Source: Aquiluna sp. | GTDB lineage: Bacteria > Actinomycetota > Actinomycetes > Actinomycetales > Microbacteriaceae | Reading direction: 5' to 3' | Assembly: GCA_028822985.1 (NCBI GenBank) | Contig: JAPKCK010000002.1 | Coordinates: forward strand, 109,360-173,359 | Length of the DNA stretch: 64,000 nt | Shown: positions 28,675-39,136 of the stretch, in pieces | How positions within the stretch are numbered: position 1 is the stretch's first letter | How the letters are laid out: the number at the start of each line of letters is the position of its first letter | Made by a program: the position numbers and the translations under genes | Notes under the pieces: generated by a model | What the model was told of the DNA's origin: nothing | Seen by the model: the letters and a program-made list of their open reading frames with translations, nothing else | Databases searched by the model: none

Positions 28675-29760
28675 TTAGTCTGCCAGCTTATGCATCCAGT
28701 TGTGACGATCTTTTACGGTTCCGTACTGAATCCCGGTCAACTCTTCACGCATCGCGACGGTCACAGCGCCGGGCTCGTTGTTGCCGATAGAAATTTCTTC
28801 CTCCCGTGACCTGAATAAGCCAACCGGTGTAACCACCGCCGCAGTGCCGCAGGCAAATACTTCGGTAATGTCCCCGGACTGTATGCTCTCGCGGACTTCC
28901 TCAAGGGTGATCTTACGCTCCTGAACCTCGTGTCCCGAGTCTTTCAAGAGGGTGACAATCGAGTCTCTAGTGATCCCGTGGAGAATGGTTCCATCCAAAG
29001 ACGGGGTGACCACTGAGCCGTTTTTGTAGATAAAAAACAGGTTCATTCCGCCAAGTTCTTCGACGTAGGTGGAGGTTTCTGCATCCAGATACATAACTTG
29101 AGAGCAGCCCTGGTCATAACCCTCCTGCTGAGCCAAGACACCGGCTGCATAATTTCCGCCGGTCTTTGCCTCACCGGTTCCATGCTTTCCAGCCCTCGCA
29201 CTATCAAGTGCAATCCAGATTGATACCGGCTTTACGCCGCCGGGGAAGTAGGGACCAACTGGACTCGCGATAACACGATATTCGACTCGCTCGGCCGCTC
29301 TAACTCCAAGGAAGTTTTCGGCAGCAATTTCAAATGGACGCAGGTAAAGAGTTTTCTCACCAGTTGGTTCCGGAACCCAGGCCCCATCAACTGCAATCAG
29401 CTGCCTTAGCGACTCAATAAAAACCTCGGCTGGGAGTTCCGGCAAGGCCATGCGCTTTGCCGAACGCTGCAAGCGAAGTGCATTCTTATCGGGACGGAAA
29501 GTCCAGATGGATCCATCCTCATGCCGATATGCCTTGATGCCCTCAAAGACTTCTTGTCCGTAATGCAGAACCGCAGAAGATGGGTCCATCAAAATTGGCC
29601 CGTACGGCAAAACCTCTGCAGAATGCCATCCCTCGGTCTTCTCCCAGACGATAACCACCTGGTGGTCCGAGAAGTGCGTTCCGAACATCGGATTGGCGAT
29701 GATCGCTTCACGCTCAGAATCGGGGGTTGGGCTTTGGTTTTTGGTTACCTTGAAATCCAT
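28675..29760 (-). CDS. ilvE: Branched-chain amino acid aminotransferase
   Basis: 361 residues, fold-type IV PLP enzyme interconverting branched-chain amino acids and 2-oxo acids. The PLP lysine is in GEAKTGGNYAAG; QEVFEGIKAYR and EELGGMNLFFIY are further signatures. ATG 29760 is 12 bases after the leuB stop, so leuB-ilvE-FAH-gltX read as an operon. Confidence 0.94.
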   Translation of the reverse strand: MDFKVTKNQSPTPDSEREAIIANPMFGTHFSDHQVVIVWEKTEGWHSAEVLPYGPILMDPSSAVLHYGQEVFEGIKAYRHEDGSIWTFRPDKNALRLQRSAKRMALPELPAEVFIESLRQLIAVDGAWVPEPTGEKTLYLRPFEIAAENFLGVRAAERVEYRVIASPVGPYFPGGVKPVSIWIALDSARAGKHGTGEAKTGGNYAAGVLAQQEGYDQGCSQVMYLDAETSTYVEELGGMNLFFIYKNGSVVTPSLDGTILHGITRDSIVTLLKDSGHEVQERKITLEEVRESIQSGDITEVFACGTAAVVTPVGLFRSREEEISIGNNEPGAVTVAMREELTGIQYGTVKDRHNWMHKLAD

Positions 29761-29772
29761 GACTGGCCTTTT

Positions 29773-30813
29773 CTAAATTCGGGCGATTATTGCTTTGGCT
29801 ACCTGATCCGTAGAGCGCGGTTCAACACCGCGTTCTAGCAAGTCAGCAGTAACGGCTTGTTCTATTTTTTCGGCTGCCTCGGTGTAACCGAGAGTATGAG
29901 CCAATAACGCCGCGGAAAGGATGGCCGCAGTGGGGTCCGCCAGATTTTTTCCAGCGATGTCTGGTGCCGAACCATGAACAGGTTCGAACATGGACGGAAA
30001 TAAGCCCGTCGGATTTAGGTTAGCCGAAGCTGCTAGCCCAATGCCACCGCAAATAGCGGCAGCAAGATCGGTGATGATGTCACCAAATAGATTGTCTGTG
30101 ACAATAACGTCGAAGCGCTCAGGGTTTGTGACCATGTAGATCATTGCGGCATCGATGTGCATGTAGTCATGAGTCACTGCCGGATACCGAGCCGACACTT
30201 CTTCGACCATCCGCAGCCAAATCTTTCCCGAGTGAACCAGCACATTTGTTTTGTGAACGAGTGTCAATTTCTTGGCCTCGCGATTAGAAGCAAGTTCAAA
30301 GGCATACTCAACAGCTCTTCTAATGCCAAAGGCGGTATTTACTGAAACCTCATTGGCAACTTCGTGCTCAGTGCCTTCGCGGACAGTCCCGCCGTTTCCA
30401 ACGTATGGGCCTTCGGTGCCCTCCCGCACAACAACGAAATCCAAATCTTTGGCTTTCGTCAATGGAGACGTGACCCCCGGAAATAACTTCGAGGGACGCA
30501 AATTTATGTGATGGTCAAAGCCGAATCGAAGCTTTAGTAGGAGCCCGCGCTCAAGAACTCCGGACGGGACTCTGGGGTCACCAATCGCGCCTAGCAAGAT
30601 TGCGTCGTGGCCGCTCAAATCTTTCAAATCTTTATCAGTTAGCGCTTCGCCTGTCTCAAGATACTTATCTGATCCAAGGTCATAATCGGTTACTTGTAGT
30701 TCAACTGAACCAAGTGCCTTTTTGAGCGCGCTCAGAGCGACGCTGGTGACCTCGGGTCCAATGCCATCGCCGGCAATAACGGCAAGGTTTATCTTGTTCA
30801 ATTGCTGCCTCAC
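29773..30813 (-). CDS. leuB: 3-isopropylmalate dehydrogenase
   Basis: 346 residues. LeuB oxidatively decarboxylates 3-isopropylmalate in leucine synthesis using NAD. Recognised by [10 protein letters not shown] at the N-terminus, [31 protein letters not shown] and [22 protein letters not shown]. The start could be GTG 30813 or TTG 30801; the latter has a GAGG about 6 bases upstream. Confidence 0.94.
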   Translation of the reverse strand: MRQQLNKINLAVIAGDGIGPEVTSVALSALKKALGSVELQVTDYDLGSDKYLETGEALTDKDLKDLSGHDAILLGAIGDPRVPSGVLERGLLLKLRFGFDHHINLRPSKLFPGVTSPLTKAKDLDFVVVREGTEGPYVGNGGTVREGTEHEVANEVSVNTAFGIRRAVEYAFELASNREAKKLTLVHKTNVLVHSGKIWLRMVEEVSARYPAVTHDYMHIDAAMIYMVTNPERFDVIVTDNLFGDIITDLAAAICGGIGLAASANLNPTGLFPSMFEPVHGSAPDIAGKNLADPTAAILSAALLAHTLGYTEAAEKIEQAVTADLLERGVEPRSTDQVAKAIIARI

Positions 30814-30841
30814 GAGTTGGTTAGAACAACCTTATTAGCTT

Positions 30842-30997
30842 TTAGCCGAAGAGTTGCACGAATAGCGTTGCTCGCTGGTCCCAGGCATTGATTTTTACTG
30901 TGAGCATTCTCTCCCGCACCTTTTCACCGAGGCCGTGTTCGTGCACCCACCAGGTCAGCTGCAATCCGGTAGCCCGCGATGACCAGCCTAAATTCAT
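30842..30997 (-). CDS. Candidate 51-residue protein coupled to rhodanese lipoprotein
   Basis: A short reading frame whose ATG overlaps the TGA stop of the upstream rhodanese lipoprotein gene (TGATG), the usual layout for translational coupling. It is tryptophan-rich at the start (LGWSSRATGLQLTWWVHEHG) and ends VKINAWDQRATLFVQLFG; it is soluble-looking and slightly basic. No family recognised. It fills most of the gap before leuB. Coding is inferred from the overlap and amino acid composition only. Confidence 0.45.
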   Translation of the reverse strand: MNLGWSSRATGLQLTWWVHEHGLGEKVRERMLTVKINAWDQRATLFVQLFG

Positions 30998-31365
30998 CAA
31001 TTAGTCGTCACTTCCAAGTCAAGCTGCTTGGAAGCGTTAGCTACCGAGCCGCCGTTTATAAGTTGACCGGTGAATCCCGCATCCCTCATGAGGTCGATGG
31101 CTTTTCCGGCACGATTGCCACTTCTGCAATAGACGTAGTAGTCCCTTGCTGGATCGAGCATCGATAGTTGATTGGCAAAATCTACATCCGCAATGCCTAC
31201 GCGAATAGCGCCCTCGAGGTGGCCGGAGTTCCACTCATCTAGAGTCCTAACATCAATGATTTGGGCATAACTAGACGCATCAAGTTTTTCGCTCGAGCAA
31301 GCTGTGAGGGAAGTGAAGGCAAACGCTGCGATCAAACCCGCAACTAGCATTTTCATGAGCTTCAA
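30997..31365 (-). CDS. Rhodanese-domain lipoprotein
   Basis: 122 residues. The signal peptide ends in the lipobox LTAC with Cys23 as the lipid anchor, so the rhodanese domain should face outside. IIDVRTLDEWNSGHLEGA and the active-site loop YCRSGNR (catalytic Cys80) show a probably active sulfurtransferase. The TTG start at 31365 has AAGGAC about 6 bases upstream; ATG 31356 is an alternative. It diverges from a CstR-like regulator gene across a palindrome and is likely controlled by it, in response to sulfide or persulfide. Confidence 0.85.
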   Translation of the reverse strand: MKLMKMLVAGLIAAFAFTSLTACSSEKLDASSYAQIIDVRTLDEWNSGHLEGAIRVGIADVDFANQLSMLDPARDYYVYCRSGNRAGKAIDLMRDAGFTGQLINGGSVANASKQLDLEVTTN

Positions 31366-31381
31366 TTTAGGTCCTTTCAGG

Positions 31382-31397
31382 ATACCCCCTAGGGTAT
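31382..31397. promoter_or_regulatory. Probable CstR/CsoR-type operator
   Basis: ATACCCCCTAGGGTAT: inverted repeat with perfect 6-base arms ATACCC/GGGTAT, matching the C/G-tract operators of the CsoR/CstR family. It lies between the divergent rhodanese lipoprotein and regulator genes, where it could control both. Confidence 0.65.
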
Positions 31398-31436
31398 GTG
31401 CTAGTCTCTAGGCAGTCAAGTGAATAGGAGCAGCAT

Positions 31437-31694
31437 TTGGAGATTCCAAAAGAGGACCTCAATGCGGTAAAAAATAGGCTTTCTAGGGCACACGGGCAAC
31501 TCGGAGGCATAATCCGCATGGTTGAAGAAGGCCGCGAGTGCACCGATGTACTGACTCAGCTGGCGGCGGCTCAGGCCGCTATCTCAAGGGCGGCTTTTGC
31601 ACTGATTGCTTCGGGTTTCGCAAACTGCGCTCAAGATGACTCCGGCAAAACCGATCGCGCAAAATTAGAGAAAGCCTTTCTGTCGCTGAGCTAG
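31437..31694 (+). CDS. cstR: CsoR/CstR-family regulator, probably a persulfide sensor
   Basis: 85 residues, all-helical DUF156 family. Cys35 (in GRECTDVL) and Cys64 (in FANC) are 29 residues apart, as in both CsoR and CstR. The copper-binding His four residues before the second Cys is Gly60 here, so copper sensing is unlikely and the two-cysteine persulfide-sensing (CstR) type fits better. Flanking genes are both rhodaneses, which supports a reactive-sulfur response. The start is TTG, 6 bases after TAGGAG. Confidence 0.82.
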   Translation: MEIPKEDLNAVKNRLSRAHGQLGGIIRMVEEGRECTDVLTQLAAAQAAISRAAFALIASGFANCAQDDSGKTDRAKLEKAFLSLS

Positions 31695-31723
31695 TGACAG
31701 AAAATTTAGGAAAGGGAGAAATC

Positions 31724-32041
31724 ATGGCAAACGAAGTATCCATCAACGAACTCGAGCAAGCTATCAAAGACGGGGCATTCGTTCTGGATGTGAGAGAAGG
31801 TTGGGAGTTTGAAAATGGCCACGTGCCGACTGCCCACCATATACCTCTCGGTGACGTGCCTGATCAACTGGCTGAATTACCTAAGGATGTCCAAGTCTGG
31901 GTCATTTGCCAAGCCGGAGGGCGATCAATGACCGCCGCTAATTACCTAGAGTCCCAGAAATTTATTGCAGTTTCAGTAGCCGGAGGCACCGGTAGCTGGG
32001 TTGAAGCCGGGAAGCTCGTCTCCACGGAGCCAAGCAGCTAA
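31724..32041 (+). CDS. Cytoplasmic rhodanese-like sulfurtransferase
   Basis: 105-residue single rhodanese domain without a signal peptide. LDVREGWEFENGHVPTA and the active-site loop ICQAGGRS (Cys62) are present. ATG 31724 is preceded by AAAGGGAG; the stop of the CstR-like gene is 29 bases upstream, so they form an operon. It probably handles cytoplasmic sulfane sulfur, complementing the lipoprotein rhodanese on the other side of the operator. Confidence 0.87.
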   Translation: MANEVSINELEQAIKDGAFVLDVREGWEFENGHVPTAHHIPLGDVPDQLAELPKDVQVWVICQAGGRSMTAANYLESQKFIAVSVAGGTGSWVEAGKLVSTEPSS

Positions 32042-32228
32042 GAGAACTCTTCGATTTTTCGTCACGAACTTCCAGACAGTTCGGCAGTCAGAGCAAACGG
32101 ACCAGCGTGCCGGCCAGGTTCTTGGGAGCTCTGGTCAAGGAGCTTAGGGTGCATCAGGTGGAGCGATTGGCTGGCAAAGACGTAGTGGCAGCTGGAGCCC
32201 TGAGCCAATTGACTCTGGCTTTAAGGGC
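32042..32228 (+). other. Intergenic stretch with possible 41-residue frame
   Basis: 187 bases between convergent rhodanese and serA genes. One plus-strand frame stays open to a TAG at 32230-32232 and encodes protein-like sequence (ARFLGALVKELRVHQVERLA...). A GTG at 32107 could start a 41-residue protein, but there is no Shine-Dalgarno. It could also be a decayed gene end. No terminator seen. Confidence 0.25.
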
Positions 32229-33824
32229 CTAGTAGGCCTCTGTGATGGCGATCGACTGCATCAAGTCAGCATCGATTTCGATTCGGAGCTGTTCTAGAAT
32301 TTCTGCATCGACTGGAGAATCAACGGTTACAACCGATAGCGCCTTGCCGCCCTCCTGCTGGCGAGCGATAGTCATGGCTGCAATATTTATGCCGGCTTCG
32401 GCAAACGCTTTTCCATAGACGGCAACTATTCCGGGCCGGTCTTGGTAAACCATAACCACGAAGTTATCCGCCATCGCAAGTTCAACGTCGTAGCCATTTA
32501 TTGAAACGAGCTTTTGCTGGTGTTTTGGCCCAATCACAGTTCCACCGGCCGAAACCGTGGTTCCATCGGAGAGAATTGCCTTCATGGTCGTCACGTTTCG
32601 GTATTCATCCGAAACTGAGTCCTGAGTGAGTCGAACCTCAACTCCGCGTTGTTCGGCCATCAACGGCGCGTTGACGTAAGAGACCTGCTCGGTGACCATG
32701 GTCTGGAACAGGCCCTTTAGTGCTGCCAACTTCAAAACCGTCACATCGTGCGCTGCTATTTCGCCTCTGGCTTCAAACTCCACGGAAACTATTGAGGTGT
32801 GTGCCAGACCCGCAATAATCATCCCAAGCTTTTCGGCAAGCCCAATGCCAGGCTTCACAGAAGCATCGATCTCGCCACCTGCCACATTTACTGCGTCTGG
32901 CACGAGATCACCAGCGAGAGCAAGCCGGACCGAGCGGGCAACCGAGATGCCTGCTTTCTCCTGAGCTTCGTCAGTGGATGCCCCAAGGTGCGGTGTGACA
33001 AGAATGTTGTCGAGAGTTAGAAGTGGCGAACCAACTGGAGGCTCATTGACGAATACGTCGAGTCCGGCTCCAGCAATTCGATTAGATTTGAGCGCTTCAT
33101 ACAGCGCCGTCTCGTCGATTATGCCGCCACGCGAGCAATTCACAATACGCAAGTTTGGCTTAGCCATTGCGAACTCATTTGTGGAAATCATGCCGGTCGT
33201 TTCGGCAGTTTTTGGAATGTGAATAGTTATGTAGTCAGCACGCTTCATCAGAGTTTCAATGTCGCACAGTTCCACACCGATTTGCTCAGCTCGTCCCTGA
33301 GTTACATAAGGGTCATAACCAATCAAAGTCACACCAAAACCCGATAGTCGCTGCGCGACCAAGGCTCCGATTCGACCGAGACCGATGATGCCGATGGTCT
33401 TCTCATAAAGCTCAACGCCGGTGTACTGGCTCCGCTTCCAGAGCCCTTGCTTCAATGAAGCATTCCCGTCCGGGATGTGTCTAGAAAGAGCCAGGATTTG
33501 ACCAATGGCAAGTTCGGCCGCAGAGATAATGTTTGAGGTGGGAGCATTTACAACCATGACTCCAGCGTTTGTGGCTGCTTTTATATCTACATTGTCAAGA
33601 CCGACTCCGGCACGCGCAATTACCTTCAATTTGGGAGCCGCCGCCATGGCCTCCGCATCCATTTTTGTCGCCGAGCGAATTAGCACTGCATTGGCTTCTG
33701 CAAGGGCCGGTAATAGAGCGGAGCGATCCGCACCATCGACATTTCGAACTTCAAAATCCGAGCCCAACGCTTCAAGCGTGGCGGGCGAAAGCTCTTCAGC
33801 GATAAGAACAATTGGCTTTGGCAA
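32229..33824 (-). CDS. serA: D-3-phosphoglycerate dehydrogenase
   Basis: 531 residues, the long form found in actinobacteria. It oxidises 3-phosphoglycerate in serine synthesis. The NAD-binding [13 protein letters not shown] (near 149), [10 protein letters not shown] and the catalytic His in [16 protein letters not shown] are followed by an intervening domain and a C-terminal ACT domain (about 455-531), where serine binds as feedback inhibitor. The start is TTG at 33824. It lies downstream of ilvC but is separated by a terminator and about 190 bases. Confidence 0.94.
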   Translation of the reverse strand: MPKPIVLIAEELSPATLEALGSDFEVRNVDGADRSALLPALAEANAVLIRSATKMDAEAMAAAPKLKVIARAGVGLDNVDIKAATNAGVMVVNAPTSNIISAAELAIGQILALSRHIPDGNASLKQGLWKRSQYTGVELYEKTIGIIGLGRIGALVAQRLSGFGVTLIGYDPYVTQGRAEQIGVELCDIETLMKRADYITIHIPKTAETTGMISTNEFAMAKPNLRIVNCSRGGIIDETALYEALKSNRIAGAGLDVFVNEPPVGSPLLTLDNILVTPHLGASTDEAQEKAGISVARSVRLALAGDLVPDAVNVAGGEIDASVKPGIGLAEKLGMIIAGLAHTSIVSVEFEARGEIAAHDVTVLKLAALKGLFQTMVTEQVSYVNAPLMAEQRGVEVRLTQDSVSDEYRNVTTMKAILSDGTTVSAGGTVIGPKHQQKLVSINGYDVELAMADNFVVMVYQDRPGIVAVYGKAFAEAGINIAAMTIARQQEGGKALSVVTVDSPVDAEILEQLRIEIDADLMQSIAITEAY

Positions 33825-34015
33825 TGGCTGACCTAACGGTTGGGTCGACAGCGACGGGGAATTTCACAAGTCTAACAAGTAATCTTTATGGGCTCCAACC
33901 TTCTCACGTTGGCATCTGGCAGCCCTCAAACATGGCTCTCGAACGAATAATTTAGTCCTTTTTCTTCGACCTCTAATTGCGGGTCGATTTTTTTTTCACA
34001 ACGAATTCAATGCAT
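33825..34015 (-). promoter_or_regulatory. serA upstream region with structured leader
   Basis: Upstream of serA. On the minus strand 33924-33891 can fold into a bulged hairpin with arms GGCT/AGCC and CCAAC/GTTGG. On the plus strand TCGACC (33966-33971) and GGTCGA (33982-33987) form a 6-base stem followed by nine T, which looks like a terminator although no plus-strand gene is upstream. serA promoter elements could not be assigned with confidence. Confidence 0.4.
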
Positions 34016-34049
34016 GCAAAAACCCCCTCAAATTACTCGAGGGGGTTTA
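34016..34049 (-). terminator. Rho-independent terminator of the ilv operon
   Basis: Ten bases after the ilvC stop (minus strand): AAACCCCCTC and GAGGGGGTTT form a 10-base GC-rich stem with a 9-base loop, followed by a T-rich tract. Confidence 0.9.
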
Positions 34050-34058
34050 GCAATAAAA

Positions 34059-35105
<1,047 letters not shown>

Positions 35106-35119
35106 TTATTTATTAAACC

Positions 35120-35629
35120 CTAGCGAATCACTTTTTCGCTCATTGACTTAGATCCTCGCGATACAGCAATCGCGCCAGACTGAACCAATTCCTTTATGCC
35201 AAATGGCTCCAGGACCTTCAAGAAGGCCTGGCACTTGGCGGCGTTTCCGGTCACCTCGATTACGACCGCGTCACTCACAACATCAATGACTCGAGCCCTA
35301 AACAAAGTGACTGCTTCTAAGACCTGCGACCTAGTCGAAGAATCGGTTCGAACCTTGATCAACATGTGGTCTCTGGCAACCGAAGTTTCTTCTTCGAGTT
35401 CAACAATTTTTAGAACGTTGATTAGCTTGTTTAGCTGCTTTGTTACCTGCTCAAGTGGCTGACCATCCAAGCTGACCACGACGGTAATTCTGGAAACGCC
35501 CTCAATTTCAGTGGTTCCAACCGCAAGTGACTCGATGTTGTAACCGCGCCTAGCGAACAGCGCGGCGACTCGCGTCAAAATTCCTGGCTTATTTTCAACC
35601 AGCAGTGAAAGCAAATGCTGAGTCGACAT
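35120..35629 (-). CDS. ilvN: Acetolactate synthase regulatory subunit
   Basis: 169 residues with an N-terminal ACT domain (HLLSLLVENKPGILTRVAALFARRGYNIESLAVG) and the ALS_ss_C domain. It binds valine and regulates IlvB. Its ATG overlaps the ilvB stop by one base, the usual coupling for equal subunit synthesis. Confidence 0.95.
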   Translation of the reverse strand: MSTQHLLSLLVENKPGILTRVAALFARRGYNIESLAVGTTEIEGVSRITVVVSLDGQPLEQVTKQLNKLINVLKIVELEEETSVARDHMLIKVRTDSSTRSQVLEAVTLFRARVIDVVSDAVVIEVTGNAAKCQAFLKVLEPFGIKELVQSGAIAVSRGSKSMSEKVIR

Positions 35630-37383
35630 TATTCATCACCATCCCAAATCGGTGCTGCATCTCGGGCATATTGAACCGCGTCATTCGAAATCCCTGATGG
35701 AACCATTGGCCAAACCATAGCGTCTCTGCCGACTATGAAGTCAATTACGACGGGTCGATCGTTGGTTTCCATCGCAAGCTTGATTGCCGCATCAACCTCT
35801 TCGATCTTCTCGACCCTAATTGCCAGGCAGCCATAGGCCTCTCCAAGCTTCACGAAGTCCGGCACCATTATTGTGTCGGTTCCGGTATTCAAGTCGGTAT
35901 TGGAGTAGCGAGAGTTATAAAACAAGGTCTGCCACTGTCTAACCATCCCAAGCGAAGAGTTATTGATGATTGCGACCTTGATCGGAATGTTGTTGATGGT
36001 GCAGGTTGCCAACTCCTGATTTGTCATCTGGAAGCAGCCGTCACCGTCAATCGCCCAAACCAACCGGTCTGGCTGCGCTACCTTGGCGCCCATAGCGGCA
36101 GGAACCGCGTATCCCATGGTTCCCAGTCCGCCGGAATTTAGCCAAGAATTAGGTCGCTCATACTTGATGAACTGCGCCGACCACATCTGGTGCTGGCCCA
36201 CTCCAGCAGCGAATATTGCCTCTGGGCCAGATAGCTCACCGATACGCTGAATTACATACTGGGGTGAAAGCTTCCCGTCCTCGGTTTCGTTGTAGCCAAG
36301 CGGGTAGCGCTCCTTGAGGCCGTTTAGAAAAACCCACCAGTCTTCGTAGTCAGGCTTAGAGTCCTTCATCTGCGCCTTCAACTCGGCAATCAACATCAAG
36401 ATAACAACCTTGGCGTCACCAACTATCGGCACGTCTGCGTGACGGATTTTTCCAATTTCGGCAGGATCAATGTCGACGTGTATTACTTTCGCACCCTTAG
36501 CAAAACTCTTAATGTCACCGGTTACTCGATCGTCAAAACGGGCGCCGAGAGTGATCAAGAGATCTGATTTTTGCAAGGCGGTTACCGCCGGCACCGTCCC
36601 ATGCATACCAGGCATACCCAGGTGCTGGGGATGCGAGTCAGGGAAAGCACCTCTGGCCATCAAGGTTGTGGTAACTGGAGCATGAAGTAATTCAGCAAGG
36701 GCAAGAAGTTCTTTACTTGCGTCGGCCCGGATAACTCCGCCTCCAACATAAAGAATTGGCTTATGAGACTTAAGAATGAGTTCAGCCGCCGCCTGAACCT
36801 GCTTGCCATGAGGGTCGGTAATGGGCCTGAAACCAGGCAGGTCAATCTTCGGTGGCCAAGAGAACTCGAACTTTCCGTTCTGAGCGTCCTTAGCGAAGTC
36901 AATAAGAACCGGTCCTGGCCTACCGGTAGTGGCTATTTCGTATGCCGCCGCAACAACACCGGGGATGTCCTCAGCGCGAGTCACCAGGAAGCTGTGCTTC
37001 GTGATCGGCATTGTTATTCCGACAATGTCAGCCTCTTGAAAGGCATCGGTTCCGATTGAAAATGAGTTCACCTGACCGGTGATTGCGAGCATTGGCACCG
37101 AGTCCATGTGAGCATCGGCGATCGCAGTCACCAGGTTTGTGGCACCCGGACCACTGGTCGCGATACAAACGCCAAGTCTTCCGCTAGCAGCCGCATACCC
37201 TTCGGCGGCGTGACCAGCACCCTGCTCATGTCTAACCAAGATGTGGCGCAGCTTTTTGGAGTCCATGAGCGGGTCATACGTGGGCAAAATTGCTCCACCG
37301 GGCAAGCCAAAGACCGTGTCGACGCCGAGCAGCTCGAGCGAACGGATTAGTGCTTGCGCCCCGGTTAGGGTCTCGGTTGCCAT
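35629..37383 (-). CDS. ilvB: Acetolactate synthase catalytic subunit
   Basis: 584 residues, thiamine-diphosphate and FAD enzyme condensing pyruvate to acetolactate (valine, leucine) or with 2-oxobutyrate (isoleucine). The N-terminal [15 protein letters not shown] with [18 protein letters not shown] (catalytic Glu) and the TPP-binding [15 protein letters not shown]...NN are clear. ATG 37383 follows AAAGGAC and begins [17 protein letters not shown]. An upstream extension to 37443 would overlap ilvD. Confidence 0.95.
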   Translation of the reverse strand: MATETLTGAQALIRSLELLGVDTVFGLPGGAILPTYDPLMDSKKLRHILVRHEQGAGHAAEGYAAASGRLGVCIATSGPGATNLVTAIADAHMDSVPMLAITGQVNSFSIGTDAFQEADIVGITMPITKHSFLVTRAEDIPGVVAAAYEIATTGRPGPVLIDFAKDAQNGKFEFSWPPKIDLPGFRPITDPHGKQVQAAAELILKSHKPILYVGGGVIRADASKELLALAELLHAPVTTTLMARGAFPDSHPQHLGMPGMHGTVPAVTALQKSDLLITLGARFDDRVTGDIKSFAKGAKVIHVDIDPAEIGKIRHADVPIVGDAKVVILMLIAELKAQMKDSKPDYEDWWVFLNGLKERYPLGYNETEDGKLSPQYVIQRIGELSGPEAIFAAGVGQHQMWSAQFIKYERPNSWLNSGGLGTMGYAVPAAMGAKVAQPDRLVWAIDGDGCFQMTNQELATCTINNIPIKVAIINNSSLGMVRQWQTLFYNSRYSNTDLNTGTDTIMVPDFVKLGEAYGCLAIRVEKIEEVDAAIKLAMETNDRPVVIDFIVGRDAMVWPMVPSGISNDAVQYARDAAPIWDGDE

Positions 37384-37405
37384 GATGTCCTTTTCAACTC
37401 GATTA

Positions 37406-39097
37406 TTAGCCGCAGTATGCGCCCTCGGAAGCCGAGTGCACAAGCTTAGAAAATTTAGCTAGCACACCGCGGGTGTAGCGCGGTGGCAATGGCTGCCAGT
37501 CTTTACGACGATCAGCCAGCTCTTCTTCGCTGACGAGTAAATCAAGCGAACGAGCAGCGATATCGACTCGAATCAAGTCTCCATCGCGCACCAGAGCAAT
37601 TGGTCCACCGTCGGCGGTCTCTGGCGAGATGTGGCCGATACACAGTCCGGTTGTGCCGCCTGAGAATCTGCCGTCTGTCAATAATAGAACATCTTTACCC
37701 AATCCCGCACCCTTGATGGCGGCAGTGAAGGCAAGCATTTCACGCATGCCCGGGCCGCCCTTGGGTCCTTCGTAGCGAATCACCACCGCATCGCCAGACT
37801 TGATCTCGCCGTTATTTAGAGCCTCGATAGCGGTTCCTTCGCGATCGAAAACGCGTGCCGGACCCTCAAAGGTGGCCAACTCAAAACCTGCGGTCTTCAC
37901 GACCGCACCATCTGGTGCCATCGAGCCGTGCAGAACATTAATCCCACCGCGCTTGCTCATCGGGTTGTTCATGGCGCGGATGATTTTTCCATCTGGATCC
38001 GGTGGGGAAATTTCCGCTAAGTTTTCGGCCAAGGTCTTGCCGGTCACGGTCATGACATCTCCGTGCATAAGCCCAGCATCGAGAAGTGCCTTCATAAGCA
38101 CCGGAACGCCGCCAACGCGATCAACATCGTTCATCACGTATTGCCCGAACGGCTTTAGGTCGCCCAAGTGAGGAACCTTGTCAGCAATGCGGTTGAAGTC
38201 CGCAAGCTGAAGGTCAACTTCTGCCTCGCGAGCTATCGCTAGAAGGTGGAGGACAGCATTTGTCGAGCCACCGAACGCCATGAGAACCGCAATCGCATTC
38301 TCAAAAGCCGGCTTGGTCATAATCTGACGGGCTGTGATTCCCTTGTCTATCAAGTTCACTACCGCCTCGCCGGAACGGTGGGCCCAAATGTCTCGTCTGC
38401 GATCCGCAGATGGTGGAGCGGCCGATCCAGGAAGGCTCATACCGAGCGCCTCACCGATGGAGGCCATCGTGTTAGCTGTGTACATACCGCCGCAAGCGCC
38501 TTCTCCCGGGCAGATTGCGCGTTCGATCCGACCGAGGTCCTCCTCGCTCATTTTGCCGGCCTTGCAGGCACCAACGGCTTCGAAAGCATCGATGATTGTT
38601 ACCTGCTTCTCGGTGCCGTCGGTTAGCTTCACCCAACCTGGGGCGATTGTGCCGGCGTACAAAAATACAGAGGCAAGATCCAGTCTTGCGGCTGCCATTA
38701 GCATTCCGGGCAGCGACTTGTCACAGCCGGCAAGCAGCACTGAGCCGTCCATCCGTTCAGCCTGCATTACTGTCTCGACAGAGTCCGCAATTACCTCTCG
38801 GGACACGAGTGAAAAGTGCATGCCCTCGTGGCCCATCGAGATTCCGTCCGAAACTGAAATCGTTCCAAACTCCATAGGCCACCCGTTTGCCTGGCGAACG
38901 CCAACTTTGACGGCATCCGCAAGACGATCTAGAGACAAGTTGCATGGAGTCACTTCGTTCCAAGAGGAGGCAACGCCGATTTGAGGCTTAACCCAGTCGT
39001 CGTCACCCATACCGACGGCTCGGAGCATCCCGCGGGCAGGTGCACGCTCAATTCCATCGGTTACATCATGGCTTCTTGGCTTCATGTGATTGGTCAT
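37406..39097 (-). CDS. ilvD: Dihydroxy-acid dehydratase
   Basis: 563 residues, Fe-S enzyme of valine and isoleucine synthesis. Conserved segments: [38 protein letters not shown] and [18 protein letters not shown] (cluster cysteines), plus [19 protein letters not shown]. First gene of the ilv operon, 22 bases before ilvB. ATG 39097 or 39085 may be the start. It diverges from the carotenoid operon across only 39 bases. Confidence 0.95.
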   Translation of the reverse strand: MTNHMKPRSHDVTDGIERAPARGMLRAVGMGDDDWVKPQIGVASSWNEVTPCNLSLDRLADAVKVGVRQANGWPMEFGTISVSDGISMGHEGMHFSLVSREVIADSVETVMQAERMDGSVLLAGCDKSLPGMLMAAARLDLASVFLYAGTIAPGWVKLTDGTEKQVTIIDAFEAVGACKAGKMSEEDLGRIERAICPGEGACGGMYTANTMASIGEALGMSLPGSAAPPSADRRRDIWAHRSGEAVVNLIDKGITARQIMTKPAFENAIAVLMAFGGSTNAVLHLLAIAREAEVDLQLADFNRIADKVPHLGDLKPFGQYVMNDVDRVGGVPVLMKALLDAGLMHGDVMTVTGKTLAENLAEISPPDPDGKIIRAMNNPMSKRGGINVLHGSMAPDGAVVKTAGFELATFEGPARVFDREGTAIEALNNGEIKSGDAVVIRYEGPKGGPGMREMLAFTAAIKGAGLGKDVLLLTDGRFSGGTTGLCIGHISPETADGGPIALVRDGDLIRVDIAARSLDLLVSEEELADRRKDWQPLPPRYTRGVLAKFSKLVHSASEGAYCG

Positions 39098-39136
39098 GCG
39101 TTAATCTTACTTTTTATATCGCGATACTCTGGTCGT
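39098..39136. promoter_or_regulatory. Divergent ilvD / carotenoid operon promoter region
   Basis: Only 39 bases separate the ilvD start (minus) from the crtB GTG (plus). GATACT at 39123-39128 is a plausible -10 element 8 bases before the GTG, which would give a leaderless crtB mRNA. No clear -35 was found. Confidence 0.4.

Noticed and set aside
31437-31694. Copper-sensing CsoR
   Set aside because: The copper-ligand His before the second Cys is Gly60, and flanking genes are rhodaneses, not copper exporters.
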